Shown here: positions 11,076 to 22,700 of the stretch, in pieces | Layout of the letters: each line of letters starts with the position of its first letter | Position numbering within the stretch: the stretch's first letter is position 1 | Origin: Notospermus geniculatus | Lineage: Eukaryota; Nemertea; Pilidiophora; Heteronemertea; Lineidae | DNA: 64,000 bases | Reading direction: 5' to 3' | Assembly: GCA_002633025.1 (NCBI GenBank) | Contig: NMRB01000380.1 | Coordinates: 254,175 to 318,174, forward strand | The notes under the pieces: model-generated | What the model saw: only the letters and a program-made list of their open reading frames with translations | Database searches by the model: none | Told to the model about the DNA's origin: nothing | Translations under genes and position numbers: made by a program

Positions 11076-12106
11076 GATTAGACTCGCTTTTTGTAACTTA
11101 TTTTGTTTACACCAGATGGCGCGTGGGTCTAAGAAATCGCAAATTTCGTTCTAGTTTGGTTCCCGAACCCACCGCTAGGGCTCATAGGGAACCAAACTAA
11201 TTTCGTTCAAAATGAACAAAAATATCTTGACGCGCAGGGGTTGAGCTGGGAGGCGCGCGGTAATCAGAAACAGAACATTTATTTTTTGGCCTAACCAGGA
11301 GCAATATTACATTCTGGGTAGTAGGCTATATTCATTTAATTTAATTTCATTGCATTCACCCCTGTCGGATGAAAAAGTGCAGAGAAGACGGGGCACGCCA
11401 TAAGGACGACCCTGATCACTGCAGCCAATATTGATGTTGGTCAGACCACCGAGGCACGTGCGGCATTTCAATGATTGACGTGACCTTGGTGAAAAAACGC
11501 ACTGGAGTTAATATGTTATGGCAGGCACTGACACTGACAGGTGTCAACCCGCCTGTCCGCCGATGAGGCTTGGCATTGATTAATGACCGGCTCGTCCGAC
11601 GAGGCTTGGCATTGATTGACGTGACCCGGTAAAAAAAGTGCCGAGACGATGATGGCAGGCAGTCTAGACGGCGCCCAGCCCAGACGTCTAATTAAACTGA
11701 CCACCAACTGCAGCTATATTTAGGTATTGTCAGACGGAGCAGGCGTCAGGAGACTGGGATGGCATTGATTGACGTGACCTAGATGGCTTTGGTCCACGCA
11801 CCTGTTTGTTAGTTTTTTTCAGGCGGGAACCAAGGCCTTGGGCGGGAATAGAAGCTATTAACCCTTTACGTTTGGCACACTCACTGATGACAGGTCCCCG
11901 ATAGGCGGTCGACACCATGCATAGTCTACCCTATTAAAAAATCACTGGATCCCACTTTGCGTCTGAGGCACGACCGCGTGAAACAACAGTCGCCGATATC
12001 ATGCGACGCGTGACTCCAGCTGCGTCGCACCTGTGACTATTTGCATCTGTCGCCGAGATAAAAAAGATAACGAATCGCAAGAGTTGAAAACGACCTGACT
12101 CGGGTT

Positions 12107-12453
12107 AAGACTTGTTCACACTGGCGCCCGGCGCGACGTGGTGCGATGCGAAATTTTTCGTGCCTGGTCGTTCACATTGTTAAGCCTAGAGCTGTTCACA
12201 CTTTGCGGTCGACACGAAGCGGTATTAAAGAAGCGGCAGGACGCGATGCGCGATTTCCACCGATCGCTCCTGCAGTATTTTTCCGCGTCGAATCGCCTGC
12301 CGCGTGAGGATACCGGAAGGGAAATCCATTTACCGCTAATCATGACGACCGCACGCAACCGCGCCGCGCTATGTCAAAGCTGACAGGGACACCGCTTGGG
12401 GATTTTTTCAACGCATCGCACCACATCGCACCGCGCGGCCAGTGTGAACAAGT
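12107..12453. mobile_element. CpG-rich TIR MITE
   Basis: The ends are ACTTGTTCACACTGGC and GCCAGTGTGAACAAGTT. The interior repeats GCGATG/CATCGC words. A related but less complete copy occupies about 12630-12905 (starts GGTCACACTGACGGCGC). No gene. Confidence 0.65.
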
Positions 12454-12923
12454 TGCCGATACAAGGCGATTCCCCGCGCGCAGATGCCGCTGCCTGTTTC
12501 ACGATGAGCGCACACACTGATTTCACTTTTGCGACCAGACGCGTTCTCATTTGAATTTGATGCCGAATATTCCGTCGCAGCGTCAGCAATCGTAGTGCGG
12601 CGAACTGACAGGATTCATCAACATAAAGCCTTGGTCACACTGACGGCGCACTCGCATGGCGCGATGTGGTGCGATGCGTTGAAAAAAATCGCCAAGCGGT
12701 GTGGTGTCAGTTTTGACGTGGCGCGACGCGGTTGCTTGCGGTGGTCATGATTAGCGGAAGCGAGTCATCAAATTGTGCCAGATATGTCGGTATCCTCACG
12801 CGGCAGGCGATTCGACGCGGAAAAATACAGCAGGAGCGATCGGGGGCGGTGGAAATCGCTCGTCGCGTCCTACCGCTTCTTTTTACCGCATCGCATCGCA
12901 CCGCAACTATCAGCTATAGGCTT

Positions 12924-13366
12924 AAGGCTGCTTTTCCACGAGACGTTTGCGGGCGCGGAATAGGAGGCGGGCGCGGGTGGAAAAAATCGAACCAACGTAT
13001 TTCCCATTAGCTGTTTCACCCGCACCCGCGCCCGCCTCCTAATCCGCGCCCGCAAACGCCTCGTGGAAACACGGTCTAAAGGCCTGAACCCACTGTCGCG
13101 TTTTCCCGCCGCGGTTTCATCACTGCCCGACAAATTCTTTGTTATATTCTCGGTCCGCTGCCTTTTAACCAAGCATTTTCTGCCGCTGCGTTTTCCCGCT
13201 GCGGGAAATCGCGTCAGTGGGTTCGGGCCTTTAGGCTAAGAATCCATTCACGCGATTTTCGTGCCGCGCGATGTCGCATCCTTTGTCCAGAACCAACGCG
13301 GCGGAAACAAACAATGCTTTCGAGCGCGTCTGCGGCAAGAAAATCGCATGAATGGATTCTTAGCCA
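12924..13366. mobile_element. Second tandem array of TTA/TAA-flanked hairpin MITEs
   Basis: Three hairpins abut: about 12926-13076 (GGCTGCTTTTCCACGAG arms), 13080-13230 (GGCCTGAACCCACTG arms) and 13234-13365 (GGCTAAGAATCCATTC arms). TAA or TTA lies at the joints. The middle unit belongs to the same family as the unit at 10890, in the opposite orientation. Confidence 0.7.
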
Positions 13367-13369
13367 ACA

Positions 13370-15865
13370 GAACAGTGGGAACAATCACATCAGGCGCGAA
13401 AAATTTCGCATCGCACAGCGCCTGCAGTACTGTATGATGAACAAGGCTTTTCACAGCGTCGGTGTAACATAATTTGTAGTTGTCAGGTTATTTGTGCATT
13501 GCCTTACGGACGGCGGGCATAGACTAGGCCTAGGCCTAAATGGCCTAGGCCTACGTACGTGGTGCCCGCGCCAACGCCAACGCCAACGCCAACGGACAAG
13601 CAAACAGAATATTTTTAATCTGTCTGAATATAGGGCCTCTGCTCTATATAGAATAGGTTACTGAGTCTGATATACTACAGGATGCAAATTTTGCATGGCT
13701 GCAGGAATAGCAAAGGAGTTTAACACCATGAACACTGGGAACTCAAATAAACTACATTGCCCCTTTAATAGTTTGGGGCTTCCGTTTGGTGCTGCCACCT
13801 GGCAGGAGTTTTATACACGTATCACTTGCGCTGTGTCTTCCGAAGAAGTAGGACGTATGGTCTTCTTTTGTCTCGTTTTCCATGTTCTCTCCCTGCCTAC
13901 GAAAGGAAGTCGAAGGAGCCCTTCTGGAGACAAGGAAAGACTCTCCCGGTGCCCCTTTAGATCTATTTCGAACACAAACAAGGCCGATCGGTAGACCGGA
14001 ACAAATCAAAATTCCCGGGGGAATTGCATAATGGTTGAAGTTGCACAAAGTGCAGTCCACGTGGCTGTGATAATTTACACATTTTTTGATGACGTCATCT
14101 AGCAACTTCACAACAACAATCGAGATCGAATCGAAGAACCAGTTAGGCCTACAGTTGGATTATCCCTAATTTTTACCGGTTGACGTGAGTATTTACCCGT
14201 CAAATTGTGACTTTGATATTAGATCAATCCGAAATTCACCCATAGTATTGAAGTTTTGAAAGAGTTTTTGGCCTAGGCTGTTACCTGTCCTGTGCTGTGC
14301 TGTGCTGTGTGTTGTGTGCACTGGTGTGTTGTGTGTGGCTGTGCATATTTGCATGCAGTATAATTCCTCCAAGGTTATAGATCCATAGCGTCAATTGGAA
14401 CCTTGTTTACATAAATGTAACGTGCATCACATTTTCAATCTCCGAGAATCAAATAGTGACAAGCGGTATACTACCAAAGCTGCACATCATAAGAAAGAGG
14501 ATTGCTCAGAGATTCTCTTCAATCACATTTTTATGCAAAACACATTCAGTATTAAGAGATATCGTGCGCAGAAACTCCCAAACAGGTTTGAAAGTTTCGC
14601 ATNTTGCTGGGCAAACACTGCGGGCCTGTGTGTTCCATTGTTTGGGGAGGTGTGAAAAAGGGATTATAGAGGGGCAATTAGCTCGCTGTTCCTCCTGTCA
14701 GTATAATTCCTCCAAGGTCATAGCAACAGGATCCTGGGAACAACATACGCTAATTCACGTATCCGACGAAATTATCGGAAATCTTGAGAATGAGCTCGTC
14801 CCTAGGTCTCTAAATCAGAACCTGGGTACAGTTTGTAAAAAGAAAGTGGACCCAGGGTACAATTTCACTTGACGACATCGAACCTGGGTACACTTTATGT
14901 GTACCCAGGACGACAATAACCCCTTCAGCCCTACTAGGCCTAGGCCTAGATCGTTGCAGTTGATTGGGAACAACGTCTCCACTCCAGGCCAAAGTACCAA
15001 ACGCACAAGGGCAGGCGCACAGCGACAGCATCACGTACGTCAGTGTTGACGCAGCTGGCGCCCATGCTTTCTCCTGTACGTCGACGACGTCATTGATGTC
15101 CCACGTGGGTTTTGTAAACCTTTTCAGGTCAAACTTTTAGATTTCCAAAGCGGGTATTCCGTTGAGCAGTTATAGATTCCCAAGTTTTAATGACCGTCAT
15201 GATCCCAAGGTTCTAAGCTATCCACTCACTGGTATGTTTAATTAGTGGGAGTGACCAGGGACCTGGTGACAGCAATAATGAGTTAAAAAGGGCATGTGTG
15301 GTCAAATTCTCGTAAACGTTGTTCCCTATTGCATGGATCTATACGCCTAGGTCAGTGAGAAAATCGTGTACTTTTCAATTTTGGGGGTTCGTCATGAAAA
15401 AAGCAGTTTTTGACTGTCCATAGCACAGCCATCAATGGGTTAATTTTGTATTTTTAAACTATACCTAATAACCTAGACACACAATAAATCCTGAAAAAAT
15501 GAAGTCAATATCTTCATTAGTTATTGATTTATAGCCTTTTGAAAATGGCAATAATTTAAAGTGAAATCCTTTTGAAAATGGCAATAATTTAAAGGAAATC
15601 CATGACCATGATACTGGGAAGTTTCTTGAATTTGGTTGATTTCATACGGAATGACCCAGTGGAACATGGCCAACAAAGATATCGGTTGCCGGTCCTGTTC
15701 CAAAGGCATTCTGTTGTCAAACTCTCAGAAGATTCCTAAATTGAACTTTCTCATGGTTTAATAAGCAAAAAATAAATGAAAACAAACCCCTTGTTGACGC
15801 AAGTCAGGCTATGGGGTAGTTGTCTCAAGTTGACACTTGTCGTCTCAATTTAGTAGGACCGCTTG
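13370..15865. other. Gene-free stretch with simple repeats
   Basis: Holds a (GCCAAC)n run at 13567-13594, TGTGC-rich sequence at 14290-14340, repeated ACCTGGGTACA words at 14820-14900, and a 32-bp direct repeat at 15534-15598. A single N lies at 14603. I see no gene family here. Confidence 0.4.
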
Positions 15866-15870
15866 TTATT

Positions 15871-16442
15871 AGAGAGCTTTCGCTATCCCGATTCCGAGAT
15901 CGAGAACGGGAATCAGCTCAATTTTTGTGTATGACGTCATCATTGCTTGGGTAGTCTTTTCCCGTTCTCGATCAGATCTCCGGCGTTCAGCGCGTGGTTC
16001 TCGGTGGGGATTCCGAGATCGAAAGACGCCCACTTCACAGCAAAAATGGCCAATATTTGGGACACCATTCAGGTACTAGGCCTACTTGTCGTTTGGATAT
16101 GTGCAAAAAAAGTGCATGGCTCATGGTGATCATGCTGTTTGGGGTAGAATGGTCAGCAGTGCGTGCATTGCAGTGAAAATTTTTGCAGTTGATTGGCATG
16201 ATTGGGAACAACGTTTCCAGGCCAAACGCAGTCAACATGGTCAACAAGGGCAGCGTCACGTCAGTGTTGGCGAGGCCAGCGCCTGACGCTTTCTCCTGTA
16301 CGTCGACGACGTCACTGACATGACTGACGTCATATCTCGGTTCGGAATTGCGAAAACGAACTTTCTTGTTTCCGAGAACGGGTACGAGATCGAGTATCGT
16401 TCTCGGCGGTCCGGATCTCGGAACGGGATAGCGAAAGCTCTC
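15871..16442. mobile_element. TIR element, about 570 bp
   Basis: The ends are GAGAGCTTTCGCTATCCCG and complement. Its interior shares CTCCTGTACGTCGACGACGT with about 15070-15090, so a relative lies just upstream. It ends about 280 bp before the ARMC3 start codon. Confidence 0.75.
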
Positions 16443-16723
16443 TATTGTCTTTCTTTCATGTCGTGTGTCCTTGATTTGAGTTGAGTTTGAGGGCAGCCAT
16501 ATGGGTAGACAAAATGTACAAAATACATGTATGTACAAAACGGCGGGAAAGTGAAAAACTCTGCACTTCAACAAAATTAATGGACTACTTCAGTGTCATG
16601 CCCAGATATGTATCATCAGCGCCAGGGTGAAAAAAACGAATCGGAAGAAAGCGAGAAGCCAATAACTCACAAGAGGTTCTGTTACTTTGTAGGTATCATC
16701 AATTTCTTTTGCTGTGATCCACC

Positions 16724-19700
16724 ATGGGAAAGAAAATAAAGAAAGATGATAAACCTCAACTTGATGATGTGGTAAGCTTAGTATACTATGACACTACCCA
16801 CCTCCCATGCCTCCTGGCCATACTGATTTGCCCAACTTGTAAAAATGCCCCTCCGCACAAAAAATTGAGTGAGTTTTTCAAGTTTATTGACCTGAGGTTC
16901 AGGACTGAGTCACCCTGCCCTCTGAAATACTGTTGAGATTTGAAGATTTTTCTACCCTGAATTAACTCCTTCATAGTGCACATAACCTTGATTTTAAATA
17001 AAATGACACAATATTGTATTGAATTTCTCTCTTAGTTTGACACATTGCTTGTGGAGTCCAAGCAAGCAGCTACTGTTGTTTTGATGTTGGATAGTCCTGA
17101 GGAAGAGGTATTGGCAAAAGCTTGTGAAGCCGTCTACAAGTTTGTAGATAAATGTAAGTTAACTGAGGCAACAAGATGATCAATTGTCTGGCTGTAAGGA
17201 AAACTTGATCTTCCAGACATAGATTGCAGATTCCTAAAAACACTAAGATTTTGTTGCTATAAGTCACAGAATTGTTAATGTTAGAACTCACTACACGACG
17301 AGTACATGTAGCTGATTGGGTACATGGGGAAATGGAAATGGCGTTGGAGCTGACTGACACTAGTGACAGCAACTGGCTTCGATGTGGTTTATAGCAAAAA
17401 ATCATATATATCCTTTGTTTATCCTTATTGTGTACCCAAAATGATGCTTTTGTGGTACGGTAATCTTCTTTCCTGTTAACTGCTTCGCCTAAATTAGTGC
17501 CATTCATGATGCAGGTGATGAAAATAAGAAAACTCTTCTTGACCTGGGAGCCGTGGACAAATTCTTGAAACTGATTCAGAATGAGGACAAGGTTATCCGG
17601 AGAAATGCTTGCATGGCTTTAAGTGTCATGGCAGCGAGCCGTAAGTTCCACAGGAATAGCACTTAAATTTTGTATAAGGCAAAAAATGTTGGGGTTTTGG
17701 TTTTCCTAGGCCCAGAACATGTTTCCTGCTCTTATTTTGCTCTCTGATGATTTCTCAGTGAACTGGCATGACTGGAGAAAGTGCTCTGTGTATTATAAGT
17801 AATTTTTTCACCCTTGCAGAATATTTTTGCCGAATTCTGCATTGGTCGAAAGTTGTGCATTTGCCATGTTTCTGTCGTATTTTTAGCTGATGTACGAAGG
17901 TTGCTTAGGAAGCGTGATGATTGTGTTCCATCTGTGATTCAGTTGCTGGCTCCAGAAGGTAACTAACAACAGCCACCTTTTACAGTATTCAGAAAACTTT
18001 TCACCTAAATACAGTCAATACAGTCAAATACAGCCTATAACGTACTGATTGGGACCTGTAATTTTTGTCCGTTACATGCAAAGTCTGTTATATGCATATA
18101 TATGACCGATGCATTGTAAAATGGGACCGGGTCTTCCAGTTTCAGTACATTTATAGGCGATTGTCCGGTATACATGCAAGGCCGTTATATGCGACGTTGA
18201 CTGTAGGTGTCTCTTGTTTGAAATGATGCTGTCATTGCACATGAGGTAACTGGAAGCAGTTCCAGAGTTAGATAGGGAAATGGGGGCATGGACTCTACAT
18301 TGTATCAAGCTGATGGATTTGGGTAAAGGAACTGACGTACTGATGTAAGAAAGAAGGAACACATTCACAAATAAACTACTATTACAAGAATATTTTGTTC
18401 ATTTTTGCAGAGGATACTGTTGTCCATGAGTTTGCTGCACTCTGTCTGAGTTTCATGTGCAACGACTACAGTAGTAAGGTGGCAATTTTTGAGCAGGAGG
18501 GTGTGGAGCCACTCATCCGCTGTCTTTATTCACATGACCCTGATGTGCAGAAGAATGGAATAGAATCATTGGCTTTACTCATGCAGGTTTGTACGTGACA
18601 CCAACTCGCAGGGTACTGCGGTTGGCCTCTTGGGGGGGGGGGGGGGGGCCCAGAAAATAATTGCGTAGGTCTGAAAAATGTCCAACATTGTGAATTGCAC
18701 TTTTGTTTCCTTTCAGGATTACAACAGTAGGAATGCTGTGCGGGAACTCAATGGTCTTCAGCCCATCCTAGACCTTACAAAATCTGAATATGCTGTAATC
18801 CAGGAACTTGCACTCGTTGCTTTGGCAAGAGCTGCACAAGATGGTAAGTCAACTGATTACAAAACAGTAGCACAATTCAACTCACTGATCTTCCATACGT
18901 ACCCTAGATTCTCCGATTCTGGCACTTTATATGTGACCCGTCACATCAAATCAGATACAATGTATTAAGACGCACAAGAATGAACCAGGATGAACCAAAA
19001 TAACTCCAGGAGATAAAGGAAAAAAATGTACGGTAATCAGTCAGATTTTACAAGACAAACAATACACTTGGCCTTTTGAAATTGACAAAACATTGGTCTC
19101 AACCTGCCAACTACAGAGCAACTTAGTACTCAGTTTGTGGTGACGGGTCACATATTTTGTGAGGCTTAGCCAGCTTTCCACTGGCTTTCACTCAAGTTAA
19201 ACATAGCAAAATCCAGTGCATTGATTGTTTTTCATTTCCAGTTGAAAATCGTGCTGCTTTGCGAGATCTAGACGGACTCGCTCTTCTTGTTAACTTTATT
19301 GGACAGCCAGAGTGGAATGATCTGCATGTTCATGCTTTTGCAGTCCTTTCAAACTGCTTGGAGGATGTGGAGAGTATGCAGGTAAAGTAATTGAGTTCCT
19401 CCTTTCAGAAATGATGCGAAACTGCCAGCAACTGTGTGTGCGTAAGTCAAGTTGTGGCATTATGCTGGCCTACGTGCAAGAGTTTGCTCAGATTCCCTCA
19501 AGCATTTCTACCACAATGACGCAGCTCATATTTGATCCTGACATAGGAATGAAAATAATCATAGGTGACGTCTTTTTCAAAACTCACTTTTTAGGTGATT
19601 AAAGAGAGTGGCGGACTGGCAAAATTAATTGCATTCGTGACAGACCAGGCGCCACCAGAGGAAGAGCCAGCTGGAAAAGGAGGGAAGGGTGGAAAGGAAA

Positions 19701-22700
19701 AGTCAGGCAGTAGGAAAGGAAAGAAGGGAGAAAAGGAGGATGGTATGTATTGGCTATATAAAGTATGTACCGTATATACTTGTGTATAAGTCGACCCCCG
19801 TATTTGGGGCCTCAAATCATTGTATTTTTTGTATACCCCGCGTATAGGTCGACCCCCTGACTATTGACTGTCAAAATCCCCAAATCCCTAAAACACATCA
19901 ACAAATAACACTCGTTCGGCTTCGTCAGCTGTTCCTCACAGCTTGCAAACACAAACAGGCCGCCATTTCCAGGTCATAGAAACCACGTGACACTCGTCCT
20001 GCTGGCACATTGTCAACGATCAATGGCGCGTGGTTGTGTTGACACGCTGGCTAACGATCCAAATCACTGCTTATTGCATCAAAGATGTTTGCAGTACTCA
20101 ACCTAATTCTTTACATGGACAATAGCTGGGCTATATCTGTTAACAGTATTCAATTGTGGGAGGATTATAACTGTTTTTAACACGTCTGACTTAGCCGTTG
20201 TGTAACCGGAAGTGGAGATCGCAGTGTCAGCTGATCGTGGACTCTGTCTCTTCTGCATTGTTTTGCCGTCAGTTAACTTTCAAAATGTACCCTTTGTCTT
20301 ATTCTTGTGTGAGTACACATAATTATATTTCATTCAACGAAAATGATGCTTTTATTGTGTTTATTCACTCCATGCACCCCATAAATGCAGTATTAAATCA
20401 GTACATGCCTGCCTTGAATACAACTTCTGAATAAAACTAGCGCCACTCGGCGGCATGCGGAAGGCTGGAGAACTGTTTTGCCGACGGGAACCTTGAAAAA
20501 TTTCTGGTCCCGAAAACATTATCTGTGTATAGGTCGACCCCCTAACTTCAAGGACCAAAAATTGGTACCAAAAACTCGACCTATACACGAGTATATACGG
20601 TATGTGACTCGTCACCACAAAACCAGTACTAAGTTGCTCTGCACTTGGCAGGTTGACACCAGCTTTTGTCAATTTCAATAGGCCAAGTGAAATGTTATTG
20701 TCTATCTTTTGTAAAATCTCAGTGATCACATTTCTTCCTCTATCTCCTGGAGTTATTTTTGTTCATACTGCTTCATACATGTATCTTGTGCAACTTAAAA
20801 CGTATTGTTGCTGTGTGACGGGTCGCATATCTCAAGTGTGACGGGTCGCATATCTCAAGTGTGACATGGTTTCTTCAATGCCCATGACATATCAAGAAGA
20901 TGTCCTACGATGTACAATCCTTCTGTGCTTAGTGCTGACTGTTCCATATTCTTGAAAGTCCTTTCATATTTACACATTTCATGAAAGTAACCGGCTTTTA
21001 TTGACATTCTGCATTTGCCTCTTCCAGAAGAGAAGAACAAAACCGGCGAGCCGTCACATACACTCCCTGAAGTTAAAAAACATGCAGCAAAATGTATCGC
21101 GAGGGCGGCTAGAAGTGGTAAGGAAATTTTTAGATGCTGTGTAATTTTAAATCATGAGTCATGAATGGCTTTGATATTATTTGCTCAGTTGGCTTCACTT
21201 AAAGCCCCACTGTATTAAATTTGAAAAACACGAATCATCGCCGTAATGGGGAACCGGAGTGCCCAAAGGAGGCGCTGGGGAACAACTCAGTTTTTACACA
21301 AAAACGCATGCGCCGCGACGTTGAAAACCTCTTTGACGTCGCACGTCGTTCCGTCGTGCGTCATTCAGAATCAGTGACGTTGCTCTTCGATCTGTTGTTT
21401 ACGCTAAAATAGTCAATTTTATTGATTAAATTCAACATGTTCCCGCTTGAATTTTCGCTTGAAAACATTCAGGCAAATAACGTTAGCCTCACTTTCGACG
21501 TCATATTTTAGACTGAGTTGTTCATCAGCGCCACGTCATGGATTAGTTCCTCCGGTTCCTCATCGACATTCTCAACGTCAGTGCGTGACGTCACGACGTC
21601 AGTGTAGTGTAAAATGTACTGTGCTCTGTCTGAATACATTAGAGCTCTCCCTGCAGTTTTTTCAATGTGTGCTGAAAAGTAGGCCTTAATTCTCTGAAGT
21701 ACGTATCGGGCAAGCATTTTGTGGACCTTCAAAAGCTATGAGACCTCTATGCGCACTCTCCTAACATTTTGAAAATATCATAAAATTCAATACAGTGGCC
21801 TGAGTGGGGCTTTAATGCTTGACTGTGGCAGTTTCATCCAAAATAGAAAAACGTCCATTAAATTCTGAAAAATTATGAAAAACCTGTCACCCAGATGAGG
21901 TCATTTTCAGACTTTTTCAAATTTCCAATCTGACAGAATCGAACGTTGGTAGCAAAAGGTTAACTACCTTATTTTAGGATTCGTCAAAGGGCATTGATCA
22001 ATTTTGGATCTTTTCCTGCAGCTGATAATCGCAGACTCCTCCATGAGCAAGAGACTGAAAAGATGCTGATTCTTCTCTTGGGACACGAGGACCATGGGGT
22101 ACAGGCTGCTGCTGCTTTGGCACTGGCTGTGATGGCAGAGAACATGGTCAGTCGTGACGCCGTAGGAAAGTGGGGTGAGTGTACTGTACTGCATTGCATT
22201 GAGAGTAGATGTAATTTGAGATTATACCATATATTGATAGTTGAATTATGTGAATTTTTGTTTGAATTGTCTGAATTCTTTATTTGCAGACGGCTTTGAT
22301 CCACTTGTTAAACTTCTGAAGGTTGACGATCCAGAGTTGAAAGAAGCTGTCGCTCTCGCCCTGTCAAATCTGACAACATCAAATATGAATAATTGCCAGT
22401 GAGTACACTCTCATTGTTTAACTTTTTCTCTCTTACTCTCTTAGGCGCGCCCCTTTCAGTCAACAAATCTGTAAAATTGACTGTGAAATTCTGAAATTTG
22501 GGGCAAATCATTGAAATTCACCGCAGATTTCAATGTTTCTAGCACAGTGCGCCCCGTCTTTTCTGAAATCGTGGATCCGCCCCTGTCTCTGGTTATTGTG
22601 GCAATAGGAGACTTTTCTGTCATTAGAGGCTACCACGAGTTAGCGGTCCTAGAACGCATAAGGGGCACAGTCCGCGTGAGCTACTGCGAAACCAGTGTAT

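Noticed and set aside
12870-13172. Arg-rich open frame of 100 codons
   Set aside because: It is the translation of CpG-rich hairpin MITEs; related frames occur on both strands.
13560-13600. Possible CRISPR-like short repeat (GCCAAC)n
   Set aside because: A simple hexanucleotide run without spacers, in an intron-bearing animal genome; no CRISPR array is present.
14603-14603. N at 14603 (and 24752) as a haplotype joint like the one at 7206
   Set aside because: I looked for a duplicated flank at both and found none, so they are more likely ambiguous bases or tiny gaps.
16035-16574. 179-codon minus-strand open frame
   Set aside because: It lies almost wholly inside a TIR transposon, has no transposase or other motif, and includes inverted-repeat sequence read as protein.
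17070-17507. 145-codon minus-strand open frame
   Set aside because: It overlaps ARMC3 exon 2 and its intron on the opposite strand, has no family motif, and the plus-strand exons explain the region.
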